In this document: positions 17,614 to 25,310 of the stretch, piece by piece
Position numbering within the stretch: position 1 is the first letter of the stretch
Layout: each line of letters starts with the position of its first letter
Assembly (NCBI RefSeq): GCF_006546835.1
Contig: NZ_VICB01000003.1
Coordinates: 451,003 to 515,002, forward strand
Length of the DNA stretch: 64,000 nucleotides
Reading direction: 5' to 3'
DNA from: Actinomyces johnsonii
GTDB lineage: Bacteria; Actinomycetota; Actinomycetes; Actinomycetales; Actinomycetaceae
Program-made: the position numbers and the translations under genes
Notes under the pieces: model-generated
What the model was told of the DNA's origin: nothing
Database searches by the model: none
What the model saw: the letters and a program-made list of their open reading frames with translations, nothing else

Positions 17614-18156
17614 GTGACCCTGACCGTCGTCGGCGGACTGCCGGCAGTCGGCAAGACCGCCGTGTGCCGGGAGGTCCTGCGCCTGCGTGCCGAGGGACAG
17701 GCGCAGAGCCAACCGCCGACCTGGCTGCGCATCGACTCCATCGAGCAGGCTCTGCGGGACAGTGGCGAGATGCTTCCCGGCATGCCCGGAGGGGCTGGCT
17801 ACTACGTGGCTGCCGCCGTCGCCCGGGACGTCCTGGCCGCGGGCGGTGAGGTCCTGGTCGAATGCGTCAACCCGCTGCCCATCACCCGCCGTCTGTGGGA
17901 GGAAACCGCCTCGGCCCAGGGATGCTGGTTCCTCGCCGTCGAGCTCACCTGCTCCGATGCGGCCGAGCACCGCCGCCGTGCCCGGCAGCGGGTCGGCGAT
18001 ATCGAGGGCCTCAAGCTGCCGGACTGGAAGGAGATCACCCGCCGTGACTACGCCCCCTGGCCCGAGGCCGACCTCCGCCTGGATACCGCCCGGCTCACTG
18101 CCGTCGAGGCGGCCCGGGCCATTGTCGATCTCGGCCTCGCGGGCAGAGCCAGGTGA
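17614..18156 (+). CDS. Small P-loop kinase-like protein
   Basis: The product (180 residues) has a Walker A motif GLPAVGKT at about 8-15 and the general layout of AAA_33-type nucleotide or small-molecule kinases. A basic segment (AEHRRRARQRVGD) could be the lid. The substrate is not recognisable. It starts with GTG two bases after htpX, and its stop overlaps the start of the following phosphotransferase gene. The two may act on related substrates, but that is only contextual. Confidence 0.75.
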   Translation: MTLTVVGGLPAVGKTAVCREVLRLRAEGQAQSQPPTWLRIDSIEQALRDSGEMLPGMPGGAGYYVAAAVARDVLAAGGEVLVECVNPLPITRRLWEETASAQGCWFLAVELTCSDAAEHRRRARQRVGDIEGLKLPDWKEITRRDYAPWPEADLRLDTARLTAVEAARAIVDLGLAGRAR

Positions 18157-19211
18157 TGATGGATAGGGGAGTGGGCAGCCCACCCCCAACCGAAACCGAC
18201 GATGATCTCGCCCGACGTATCCAGGGGGCCGTCGGCGGCGGTGAGCTGCGCGGCGCGACGTCCGGACCGGTTGAGCGGCTAGGAGCCGGAGAGAGCTACG
18301 TTGCCTGGCGAATCGGCTCCGGTGACCAGGCACGGGTCCTGCGTGTTCCCCGGCGCTCGCCCCATGAGATGCCCCGCTCGATGACGGCCGAGTTCGAGAC
18401 CCTCAGACGTGTCCCGTCCGAGCTCGGAACCAGTGCCATCGCTTTGGAGACCGGAGTCGACAACCCGCTCGGCACCCCCTACATGGTGACCACCCACGTT
18501 CCCGGCCGGGCTCTGCGCGCCACCGACTGGAACCGGCAGCTCGCGACCGCCCTCGCCCACCAGATCGCCCGCCTGCACGAGGCGCTTGCGGTCCCGGCTA
18601 CCCCGACCGATGCGGCCGGCGAGGCCAGCCCTGCGCCGTTGGCCGCCCGGGTGCCGGGCGCTGGCGAGCAGGGGGAGGAGATGCTCGCCTGGTGGGGTGA
18701 TCGCCACCCGGTCACTCTCACCGACCCTCGCGTCACCGCGCTTCTGCCCGCCTGGCGCCATGAGCTCGCCCGACTCGACCCCGCCTTCGAGACCGTCCCC
18801 ACCCACCCGCTTATCCACGGCGACGTCGTCGCTCCGAACGTCATCCTCGGTTCCGACGGTGTTCCGCGGTTCATCGACTTCGAGTGGTCAGGCCCCGGCG
18901 ATACTGCCAAGGATCTGGCCCTCATCGGCGGCTGGGTGACCGGCGGGCCCTGGTACCTGCCTATGACGCCCGACGACGTCGCCGCCTTCGTCACTGAGTA
19001 CTCTCGGTACTTGCGCCACCTGTTGCGCTCGCGGCTCTCGCAGGACACCGATGCCATCGACCCGCGGCAGCTGCTGGCCCGTCGAGACGCCTACGAGCTC
19101 CTCGATCGCCTGGGCAACCTCCTGTACTGCCTGAGCCGCCCCGGCGAGGCTCGCTATGGGAGATGGGCCGACGAGATCGCCCACAGCCTGGTCACCCGAC
19201 TCGCAGACTGA
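18153..19211 (+). CDS. Aminoglycoside phosphotransferase-fold kinase (APH family)
   Basis: The product (352 residues) has the APH/choline-kinase catalytic signature: HGDVVAPNV at about 222-230 and the metal site IDFEW at about 241-245. Proteins of this fold phosphorylate small molecules (sugars, choline, antibiotics, homoserine). Nothing here identifies the substrate, and a resistance role should not be assumed. The GTG start overlaps the TGA of the P-loop kinase gene, which indicates coupling. Confidence 0.82.
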   Translation: MMMDRGVGSPPPTETDDDLARRIQGAVGGGELRGATSGPVERLGAGESYVAWRIGSGDQARVLRVPRRSPHEMPRSMTAEFETLRRVPSELGTSAIALETGVDNPLGTPYMVTTHVPGRALRATDWNRQLATALAHQIARLHEALAVPATPTDAAGEASPAPLAARVPGAGEQGEEMLAWWGDRHPVTLTDPRVTALLPAWRHELARLDPAFETVPTHPLIHGDVVAPNVILGSDGVPRFIDFEWSGPGDTAKDLALIGGWVTGGPWYLPMTPDDVAAFVTEYSRYLRHLLRSRLSQDTDAIDPRQLLARRDAYELLDRLGNLLYCLSRPGEARYGRWADEIAHSLVTRLAD

Positions 19212-19289
19212 CATGTCGGGCTAGCCCCACCAAAGCCTCGCCAGGTGACAGGATTGGGCATGATTCCAGGCCTGAGGAGGATATGGGGC

Positions 19290-20549
19290 ATGAACCGATC
19301 AACATGGGCCGCGCGCTACCGTCGACTCGGCAGGGACGCCGCCTTCCTCCTCCTGAGCTGGCCACTGAGCCTGCTCGCCTTCTGCCTCGTGCTTCCGCTG
19401 ACGGTTGCCGGCACCGGTACCGTCATCATCGGGGTCGGTCTCCTCCTCCTGGTCCTGGCCCTGAGCATCGCCGGGGGCTTCGCCAACCTGGCCCGCCTCG
19501 GCGTGGCGCGCCTGGACGAGCGTGAGCCCAGGCCGGGCGGCTATCTGCCTCCTGTTCCGGAGGCCTCCGCGCGCCGTCGGCTCTTGCGACGCCTGCGCGA
19601 CCCCCAGCGCTGGGTGGACCTGCTGTGGGTCATCGTCTACTTCCCGGTGTCCCTCATCACCTGGATCCTCACCGTCGTGTGGCTGGCCCTGGCCGTGGGT
19701 GGCTTCCTCGCCCCTATCGCCGATGTCATTACCGAATCAATCCTTGGAGACCAACGCCAGGGGCTATCCGATCTTCTGGGCCTGTATCCGCCCCTGCTCT
19801 GGGACGTCGTCATCGATCTCGCCTGCGGCATCATCTTCTCCCTGACCGCCCCCTTCATCCTACGGGGCCTGGCCGCCATGCAGACGGGATTCATCCGCGG
19901 CATGCTCTCCTGGCGCAGCGAGGTCAGCCGCCTGCAAACCTCCCGGGCCGCTGTCCAACGGGCCGAGGCCGACACCCGCCGCCGCCTGGAGCGCGACATC
20001 CACGACGGCCCCCAACAGCGCCTCGTACGCCTGCGCATGGACCTGGCCCGGGCCCAGCGTCAGGCCGAGAAGGACCCGGTGGCAGCCTCCGCGATCATCC
20101 AGGGCGCCATGGACCAGACCCAGCAGACCCTCGATGAGCTGCGCCAGCTCTCCCGCGGCATCGCCCCGCCCGTCCTCGTCGACCGCGGCCTGGCCGCCGC
20201 CATCACCGAGGCCGCCACCCGCTCCTCCGTCCCGGTCACTGTGAGCACCGAGCTGTCCCAGGACCTTCCCGACCACGTCTCCCAAGCCGCCTACTTCGTT
20301 GTCAGCGAGTCCCTGGCCAACCTCAACAAGCACTCCGGGGCCACGGCCGCCGGCGTCGAGGCCCGCGTCGTCGACGGCGCCCTGCAGGTGAGGATCAGCG
20401 ACAACGGCATCGGTGGGGCATCGACCGCCAAGGGCCACGGCCTGGCCGGCCTGGTCGAGCGCCTAAGCGGCGTCGACGGTAGGCTCACGCTCACATCCCC
20501 GACCGGCGGGCCGACCACAGTGGAGGCGATGATCCCGTGCGCGTTCTGA
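19290..20549 (+). CDS. Sensor histidine kinase, NarL/DesK type
   Basis: The product (419 residues) starts with four to five membrane segments in two pairs (about 15-65 and 95-210). The dimerisation and phosphoacceptor motif RDIHDGPQQRLVRLRMDL (HisKA_3) follows, then an ATPase domain ending in DNGIGGASTAKGHGLAGL. The layout fits kinases with an actinobacterial putative-sensor domain. ATG 19290 is preferred because GAGGAGG lies nine bases upstream; starts at 19245 or 19260 are possible. The end overlaps its response regulator gene by 13 bases, so the two form a two-component pair. The signal is unknown. Confidence 0.88.
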   Translation: MNRSTWAARYRRLGRDAAFLLLSWPLSLLAFCLVLPLTVAGTGTVIIGVGLLLLVLALSIAGGFANLARLGVARLDEREPRPGGYLPPVPEASARRRLLRRLRDPQRWVDLLWVIVYFPVSLITWILTVVWLALAVGGFLAPIADVITESILGDQRQGLSDLLGLYPPLLWDVVIDLACGIIFSLTAPFILRGLAAMQTGFIRGMLSWRSEVSRLQTSRAAVQRAEADTRRRLERDIHDGPQQRLVRLRMDLARAQRQAEKDPVAASAIIQGAMDQTQQTLDELRQLSRGIAPPVLVDRGLAAAITEAATRSSVPVTVSTELSQDLPDHVSQAAYFVVSESLANLNKHSGATAAGVEARVVDGALQVRISDNGIGGASTAKGHGLAGLVERLSGVDGRLTLTSPTGGPTTVEAMIPCAF

Positions 20550-21181
20550 TCGCTGATGACTCCGTCCTCCTGCGCGAGGGACTGGCACTCATCCTGACCG
20601 ACGGCGGGCACGAGGTCGTCGGGGGAGTGGGGGACGGCGAGGCTCTCGTGAGCGAGGCGCTGCGGCTGCGGCCCGACGTCGTCGTCGCCGACATCCGCAT
20701 GCCTCCGTCCCACACCGACGAGGGCCTGCGCGCCACGACCCGCATCCGCGACCAGTGGCCGGGCGCCCCCATCCTGCTGCTGAGCCAGTACGTCGTCGCA
20801 GGCTACCTGCCTGATCTCCTGGCTGACGGCGGAGGCGCCCTGGGCTACCTCCTCAAGGACCGGGTCGGCGACATCGACGCCTTCCTCAGCGCGGTCGAGC
20901 GGGTGGCGCGCGGTGAGCTCGTCCTGGATCCCGACGTCGTCTCCCAGGTTCTCCAGCGCGGACGGCGCGACGACCCGCTCGCCGAGCTCACGCCCCGTGA
21001 GCGCGAGGTGCTGGCGCTTATGGCCGAGGGCCGCACCAACGCCGGCATCGCCGAGATCATGGTGGTCACCGAGGGCGCCGTGGAGAAGCACACCCAGCGG
21101 ATCTTCGCCAAGCTCGGCCTGCTGCCCGACGCTGCCGTCCACCGCCGCGTCAAGGCCGTCCTGGCACTTCTGTCAGCCTAG
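20537..21181 (+). CDS. Response regulator, NarL/LuxR family
   Basis: The product (214 residues) has a receiver domain with the acidic pocket IADD at the N-terminus, the phosphoacceptor aspartate in VVVADIRMPP (about 52), and the conserved lysine in YLLKDR. A C-terminal LuxR-type helix-turn-helix follows (LTPREREVLALMAEGRTNAGIAEI). It is the partner of the overlapping histidine kinase. The targets are unknown. Confidence 0.92.
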   Translation: MRVLIADDSVLLREGLALILTDGGHEVVGGVGDGEALVSEALRLRPDVVVADIRMPPSHTDEGLRATTRIRDQWPGAPILLLSQYVVAGYLPDLLADGGGALGYLLKDRVGDIDAFLSAVERVARGELVLDPDVVSQVLQRGRRDDPLAELTPREREVLALMAEGRTNAGIAEIMVVTEGAVEKHTQRIFAKLGLLPDAAVHRRVKAVLALLSA

Positions 21182-21211
21182 CGCGGTGCTTCGACCGCAG
21201 TTCTATCGGTT

Positions 21212-21709
21212 CTATCGGTAGTTGACGAACTGGAGGGCGGCGTCGACGTCGAGGTTCTTCAGCAGGGCGATGACCGTCTGGAGGTCGTCACGGGACTTGG
21301 AGGTCACACGCACCTCATCGCCCTGGATCGTGGCCTTGACGCTCTTGGGACCCTCGTCGCGGATCGCCTTGGTGATCTTCTTGGCGACCTCCTGGGCGAG
21401 TCCCTCGCGCAGGGGACAGGCCAGACGATAGATCTTGCCCGAGGGACGCGGCTCCTTGTCCCCCAGGTCCAGGGCCTTGAGGGAGACGCCGCGGCGGAAG
21501 AGCTTGGACTCCAGGACGTCCAGGATCGCCAGGACCCGTTCGGCCGTGTTGGCCTCCAGGGTGATGGTGTCACCGGACAGACTCACGGAGGCGTCGACGC
21601 CGCGGAAGTCGTAGCGCTGGGAGATCTCCTTGGCGCACTGGTTGACGGCGTTGTCCACCTCCTGGCGGTCGAGGCGGGAGACGACGTCGAAGGAGGAGTC
21701 GTTGGCCAT
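21212..21709 (-). CDS. YajQ-family nucleotide-binding protein
   Basis: This 165-residue protein is collinear with the YajQ family: [20 protein letters not shown] at the N-terminus, RYDFRGV, and [23 protein letters not shown] near the end. Family members bind nucleotides or tRNA, and some bind cyclic di-GMP. The role in actinobacteria is unsettled. AAAGGA precedes the ATG and a TAGACT -10 element lies upstream, so it is a single-gene unit convergent with the two-component system. Confidence 0.93.
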   Translation of the reverse strand: MANDSSFDVVSRLDRQEVDNAVNQCAKEISQRYDFRGVDASVSLSGDTITLEANTAERVLAILDVLESKLFRRGVSLKALDLGDKEPRPSGKIYRLACPLREGLAQEVAKKITKAIRDEGPKSVKATIQGDEVRVTSKSRDDLQTVIALLKNLDVDAALQFVNYR

Positions 21710-21868
21710 GGCGGCAGTCCTTTCCGGGGTGGGACTTCAGTCGACCCGAGTCTAGGCGGGTTGTTCTGTGAGGAGGGTCCTACGGGGGCGATTGGCGCTG
21801 TGCGCCGCTGCCTTGCTATTCTTCCACGGCGCCAAGCGATGGCCGGGAGGCCTGAGTGCGGAGCCAAA

Positions 21869-21950
21869 GGCGGGTTGCCCGAGCGGCCAATGGGAGCTGA
21901 CTGTAAATCAGCCGCGTAATGCTACGGGGGTTCGAATCCCTCACCCGCCA
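21869..21950 (+). tRNA. tRNA-Tyr (anticodon GTA)
   Basis: The acceptor GGCGGGT pairs with ACCCGCC (21943-21949), discriminator A. The anticodon stem GCTGA/TCAGC encloses CTGTAAA, giving GTA at 21903-21905. A long variable arm is present, as expected for bacterial tRNA-Tyr. CCA is not encoded. Confidence 0.96.
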
Positions 21951-21972
21951 CGCCGATCACTCGTTGATCGCA

Positions 21973-21991
21973 CCTCACCCTTGCGGTGAGG
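21973..21991 (+). terminator. Hairpin between tRNA-Tyr and tRNA-Thr
   Basis: CCTCACC (21973-21979) pairs with GGTGAGG (21985-21991) around CTTGC. It could be a terminator or a processing signal. Confidence 0.45.
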
Positions 21992-22062
21992 GCCGCAGTG
22001 AGCGAAGCCACGGCGGGCCGAATTGCCAGAGCAGTTCGGATCTGCCTAGGATTCGGCTCGTT

Positions 22063-22135
22063 GCCCCGATAGCTCAGTCGGCAGAGCGTCTCCATGGTAA
22101 GGAGAAGGTCAAGGGTTCGATTCCCTTTCGGGGCT
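22063..22135 (+). tRNA. tRNA-Thr (anticodon GGT)
   Basis: The acceptor GCCCCGA pairs with TCGGGGC (22128-22134). The anticodon arm TCTCC/GGAGA encloses ATGGTAA, giving GGT. The gene is 73 bases long and CCA is not encoded. Confidence 0.97.
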
Positions 22136-22143
22136 CTCGCAGC

Positions 22144-22160
22144 GGGGGCCATTGGCCCCC
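22144..22160 (+). terminator. Hairpin between tRNA-Thr and tRNA-Met
   Basis: GGGGGCC (22144-22150) pairs with GGCCCCC (22154-22160) around ATT. A compact GC hairpin, probably a terminator or processing site. Confidence 0.45.
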
Positions 22161-22173
22161 ATTGTGGTCATAT

Positions 22174-22247
22174 GGCGAGGTAGCTCAGCTGGTTAGAGCG
22201 CACGACTCATAATCGTGAGGTCGAGGGTTCGAGTCCCTCCCCCGCTA
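22174..22247 (+). tRNA. tRNA-Met (anticodon CAT)
   Basis: The anticodon arm CACGA/TCGTG encloses CTCATAA, giving CAT. The T arm GAGGG/CCCTC is normal. The acceptor GGCGAGG faces CCCCGCT: position 5 is an A opposite C, a mismatch, and the first pair is G-T. The context before rpmG favours the elongator Met species; an Ile2 tRNA read by modified CAT is less likely. Confidence 0.93.
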
Positions 22248-22308
22248 CGCAAGTTTTCGAGTACAGCGCACCCGTCGCATGCTCGAGGATCGACACGAGG
22301 AGACAAAC

Positions 22309-22479
22309 GTGGCCAGCAAGTCCGCCGACGTTCGCCCCAAGATCACTCTGGCCTGCTCGGAGTGCAAGGAGCGCAACTACATCACCAAGAAGAACCGTCG
22401 GAACACCCCCGACCGTCTCAGCATCTCCAAGTTCTGCGCTCGCTGCGGTAAGCACACCGAGCACCGCGAGACACGCTGA
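22309..22479 (+). CDS. rpmG: 50S ribosomal protein L33
   Basis: This 56-residue zinc-type L33 carries both CxxC pairs: CSEC near residue 15 and CARC near residue 44. It belongs to the large ribosomal subunit. The GTG at 22309 has GAGGAG seven bases upstream and gives the standard N-terminus [19 protein letters not shown]. It follows tRNA-Met, a neighbourhood conserved in many actinobacteria. Confidence 0.97.
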   Translation: MASKSADVRPKITLACSECKERNYITKKNRRNTPDRLSISKFCARCGKHTEHRETR

Positions 22480-22527
22480 GCAGCGCGTTCCGGCCCTGGT
22501 CGCGGTCACCTGCGGCCTCAGGATCGA

Positions 22528-22554
22528 GCCCCGTTGACATGTTGTCGGCGGGGC
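22528..22554 (+). terminator. Hairpin after rpmG
   Basis: A 12-base stem (GCCCCGTTGACA with TGTCGGCGGGGC, including two G-T pairs) closes a TGT loop. Confidence 0.65.
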
Positions 22555-22581
22555 ATCGTCGTCTCTGAAGCGGATGCCGCC

Positions 22582-22597
22582 TAGCATCGGTGACGTG
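22582..22597 (+). promoter_or_regulatory. Leaderless-type promoter of the MaoC-like gene
   Basis: TAGCAT at 22582-22587, then seven bases, then GTG 22595. This placement decides the start codon of the gene. Confidence 0.55.
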
Positions 22598-23392
22598 AAC
22601 GGCCTCAGCCCTTGGGACGACGTCGAGCGGCTCGCAGCGGTCCTCGCCGCGGTTCTTGAGACGGGATCATCCGGGCTGTCTCAGACGCAGCTCCGCCGTC
22701 TTGCGCTGAGGGGCGCCGCACTGTCGCTTCCTCCTGTCCTGGTCATGCAGCGGTTGCAGGGGCGTCTGCGGGCCCAGGACGGGACCGCCGCCTGGAATGG
22801 TCTGCTGCACCGTCGCTGTCTCATGAGTCCGAGCGGTGCAGGTGACGGGGCTCCGGGGATCTCCCGGTGCCCTGAGGGGATGTCGGTCCAGCGAACCGTC
22901 CGCGCGGGCTGGGAGCTCATCCGGGTAACCGCCGAAGTACAGAGCGTCGGACGGCGCTGGAGGGTCACCCACGAGCTCGCCCGCCGCGGCCCGGCCGATC
23001 AACCTGCGGCGACGAGGAAACTCACGGAGTCTGAGGCCGGATTTGATCCGCCATCCGGTGACGGGATCTACCGGCTCGCCTATGACGACGTCGTCGCCTG
23101 GGCGGAGGCGACCGGGGACCGCAACGCGATCCATCTCCTGCCCGGCAGGGCTGCTGAGCTCGGTCTGGAAGCTGGTCCCAATGACGTCGTGGCGCACGGC
23201 CTCCTGCTTGGTGCGCTCAGCCTCGCGGTTGCCCGGCCTTCGCCCCACCAGCAGATTCGCCTGAGATTCATTGGTGCTGCCGATGTACCTGCGCACTGTC
23301 TGGATGGAGGAGAGGCGTGGACGACGCTCGTTGTCGATCCCGGTAGCGGTGACATCGCCCGGTGTGGGCGCCTCGTCCTGCAGCGCCGGTGA
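22595..23392 (+). CDS. MaoC-like hotdog-fold dehydratase
   Basis: The product (265 residues) has in its second half the hydratase signature ATGDRNAIHL followed by VVAHGLLLGALSLAVAR, the catalytic loop of MaoC/HadB-type acyl hydratases. The first half is divergent and may be a degenerate second hotdog domain. In mycobacteria rpmG2 is followed by hadA-hadB-hadC, fatty-acid-elongation dehydratases, and the synteny supports a related acyl-ester role here. The substrate is not known. GTG 22595 is chosen from the -10 element seven bases before it; ATG 22574 is the longer alternative. Confidence 0.75.
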   Translation: MNGLSPWDDVERLAAVLAAVLETGSSGLSQTQLRRLALRGAALSLPPVLVMQRLQGRLRAQDGTAAWNGLLHRRCLMSPSGAGDGAPGISRCPEGMSVQRTVRAGWELIRVTAEVQSVGRRWRVTHELARRGPADQPAATRKLTESEAGFDPPSGDGIYRLAYDDVVAWAEATGDRNAIHLLPGRAAELGLEAGPNDVVAHGLLLGALSLAVARPSPHQQIRLRFIGAADVPAHCLDGGEAWTTLVVDPGSGDIARCGRLVLQRR

Positions 23393-23402
23393 CGGAGCCC
23401 TC

Positions 23403-23419
23403 CCGGCACTGGATGCCGG
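23403..23419 (+). terminator. Weak hairpin after the MaoC-like gene
   Basis: CCGGCA pairs with TGCCGG around CTGGA, 11 bases after the stop. Confidence 0.35.
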
Positions 23420-23895
23420 AGTGGCCGCAGGCGCTGATCGATGCCCTATCGCCCCGTGAGGGAAAAATGATTACCTGCTGGAGGAAATTCTGACGGCGAT
23501 TCACTGTTGTCTTGGTGGCGACGAGATGAGAAGGTGGAGGCGAATTGTTAACCTCCTTCGATCATCGGTCAGTGGGGATGATGACGTGACAAAGGTAGGT
23601 AATTCGAATGTCAATCTGATGGATGTCAGGGTGACATGAAGACAGTGTTCGAATTCCTTTCCGAAGTGGACGGAGCTCAGCTCGATCCGCGTCGTTTCAA
23701 GCAAAGATCAGTGTTGTGGATGGTGTTCTCGTGGTTGTTGGATGATCTGAGTGACTGTACTGAAGTGCTGACGGTCTGACCGGGTGTGATAAAAAAGAAG
23801 TGGAGTTGCACTTGTGTGAAAGCCAAAGGCAGATGGCAAGTGAGCGCTAAAGGGTTCTCGACCCGTCCGGGTCGGTGCTGAGAGGAGTCGATAAG
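23420..23895. other. Intergenic region of about 480 bases, lower GC
   Basis: No convincing gene was seen on either strand. The stretch is AT-richer than its surroundings and holds two perfect short palindromes: ATGTCA-GGG-TGACAT at 23623-23637 and CGACCCG-TC-CGGGTCG at 23859-23874. It probably holds the control region of the MarR gene. Confidence 0.5.
23859..23874 (+). promoter_or_regulatory. Palindromic operator candidate before the MarR gene
   Basis: Perfect inverted repeat of 7 bases with a 2-base spacer, 21 bases before the start codon. MarR proteins commonly bind 16-20 base palindromes at their own promoters, so autoregulation is likely but unproven. Confidence 0.4.
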
Positions 23896-24576
23896 GTGAT
23901 TACCGCAGAACGGACGATGGTGAAGCCGACGGCCTACACCGAGGACGTCGAGATGAAGTGGACTCAGAGCGACCAGGAGGCTGTCGAAGCCACCTACAGT
24001 CAGGAGTTTGCCGGGGCGGCAGACCGGGCCGGGCTCGGCCAGATGTCAGCCGGCACCTGCGGTCAGGAAGAGTTCTTGGAGCAGAAGGAGGGCTTCCACC
24101 GGCTCGATGAGATCGAGATGGATGCCTGGCGCTCCTTCCTGGCAGCATCCACCTCCGTCACCGCCCGCCTCAACCGCGAGCTCGAAGCGGGCTGCGGCAT
24201 CTCCATGCACGAGTACGAAATCCTAGTGCGCCTGTCCGAGGCGCCCGATCAGACCCTGCGCATGTCGACCCTCGCCGAGCACGTCTCCCACTCCCGCTCC
24301 CGCCTGACCCACACCGTTCGACGCCTGGAGAACGTGGGATACGTCGAGCGCGCGTCCTGCGACTCGGACCGCCGCGGCGTCAACTGCATGCTGACCCGGG
24401 CCGGGGTCGACTTCCTGCGCGAGGCCGCGCCGGTGCACCTCGACGGCGTGCGCCGCCACGTCATCGACCGTCTCAGCCGCGAACAGCAAGTCGCCATGGC
24501 CGAGCTCATGAAGGTTATCGCGCAGGCTCCGGACTCCGCTGCGCCCTCAGCGTCGTCGACTTCCTCGGCGTCCTGA
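23896..24576 (+). CDS. MarR-family transcriptional regulator
   Basis: The product (226 residues) has a winged helix-turn-helix core at about 80-180: ISMHEYEILVRLSEAPDQTL, then SHSRSRLTHTVRRLENVGYV, then DRRGVNCMLTRAG as the wing. About 70 acidic, Gln-rich N-terminal residues are extra compared with typical MarR proteins of 140-160 residues. GTG 23896 is preferred because GAGGAG lies 8-9 bases upstream; GTG 23875 is possible. The neighbours do not reveal the regulon. Confidence 0.85.
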   Translation: MITAERTMVKPTAYTEDVEMKWTQSDQEAVEATYSQEFAGAADRAGLGQMSAGTCGQEEFLEQKEGFHRLDEIEMDAWRSFLAASTSVTARLNRELEAGCGISMHEYEILVRLSEAPDQTLRMSTLAEHVSHSRSRLTHTVRRLENVGYVERASCDSDRRGVNCMLTRAGVDFLREAAPVHLDGVRRHVIDRLSREQQVAMAELMKVIAQAPDSAAPSASSTSSAS

Positions 24577-24614
24577 CGCTCCTCACTGACTGTCCTGCGA
24601 TCCGGTGGGCGTCG

Positions 24615-25268
24615 TCAGTCGGTTTCTCGACCGGCCGGCGGCGCCCACAGGTCTGTCCAGCGCACTCCCAGATCGGCCAGGAGTCGGCGCAGCAGCGGCA
24701 GGGAGATGCCGACGACCCCGTGCGGATCGCCGTCGATCCCCTCGATGAAGGCGCCCCCCAGGCCATCGATGGTGAAGGCGCCCGCGCACCACAGCGGTTC
24801 GCCGCTGGCGATGTATGCCTCGATCTCGGTCCGAGAGGGAGAGCCGAAGTGGACAGTGGCCGAGCTGACCCCCTCGGCGATGGCCTCATCGGTGGTGCGT
24901 ACCAGGAAGTGCCCCGTGTATAGGGTGCCGGTGCTCCCGCTCATCACTCGCCAGCGCTCGCGGGCGTCCTTAGCATCGGTGGGCTTGCCGACGACCCGGC
25001 CGTCGATCTCCAGCATGGAGTCGCAGCCCACGACCACCTCGGCCTCCTGCGGGTCGATGTCTGCCGCTACGTCGAGTGCCTTCGCCCGGGCCAGGGCCTG
25101 CACCTGCTCGGCGGCGCTCGGAGCGGGCAGACCCGTCGCCCGGCGTCGATTAGCCAGCTCGTGGAGCACGGCTTCCTCATCGACTGAGGAGGCTCGCACC
25201 AGCGGCTCGACACCGGCGGCCCTCAGGGTGGACAAGCGGCCGGAGGATCGTGAAGCCAGGAGAATCAC
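24615..25268 (-). CDS. maf: Maf-family nucleoside triphosphate pyrophosphatase
   Basis: This 217-residue protein has the family N-terminus LLASRSSGRLSTLRAAG (SxSxxR phosphate motif), VVGCDSML and the GKPTDAKDARERW motif. Maf proteins hydrolyse dTTP, UTP or modified nucleotides, and some are linked to septum formation. It is divergent from birA with 39 bases between the starts. The GTG is preceded by a -10 element and no ribosome site. Confidence 0.92.
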   Translation of the reverse strand: MILLASRSSGRLSTLRAAGVEPLVRASSVDEEAVLHELANRRRATGLPAPSAAEQVQALARAKALDVAADIDPQEAEVVVGCDSMLEIDGRVVGKPTDAKDARERWRVMSGSTGTLYTGHFLVRTTDEAIAEGVSSATVHFGSPSRTEIEAYIASGEPLWCAGAFTIDGLGGAFIEGIDGDPHGVVGISLPLLRRLLADLGVRWTDLWAPPAGRETD

Positions 25269-25280
25269 GTTGTCACCCTA
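25266..25280 (-). promoter_or_regulatory. Leaderless-type promoter of maf
   Basis: On the minus strand: TAGGGT, six bases, GTG. It is set back to back with the birA promoter. Confidence 0.6.
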
Positions 25281-25295
25281 TACGGTTTCGGCGAT

Positions 25296-25310
25296 TAGGC
25301 TCGTTTCATG
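25296..25310 (+). promoter_or_regulatory. Leaderless-type promoter of birA
   Basis: TAGGCT at 25296-25301, six bases, ATG 25308. No ribosome site. Confidence 0.6.

Noticed and set aside
18153..19211. Aminoglycoside resistance gene
   Set aside because: Only the general kinase fold is supported. The gene is embedded in a housekeeping operon with normal composition.
21201..21218. Nine-base direct repeat TTCTATCGG twice
   Set aside because: Short, overlapping the end of the YajQ gene, with no associated element. It could be chance or slippage.
21869..22247. tRNA cluster as an integration site
   Set aside because: No integrase, no duplicated tRNA 3' end and no foreign composition follow; rpmG and the MaoC-like gene are normal neighbours.
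23467..23493. Eight-codon leader peptide frame MITCWRKF
   Set aside because: Too short to support, with no attenuator structure tied to it and no biosynthetic gene downstream.
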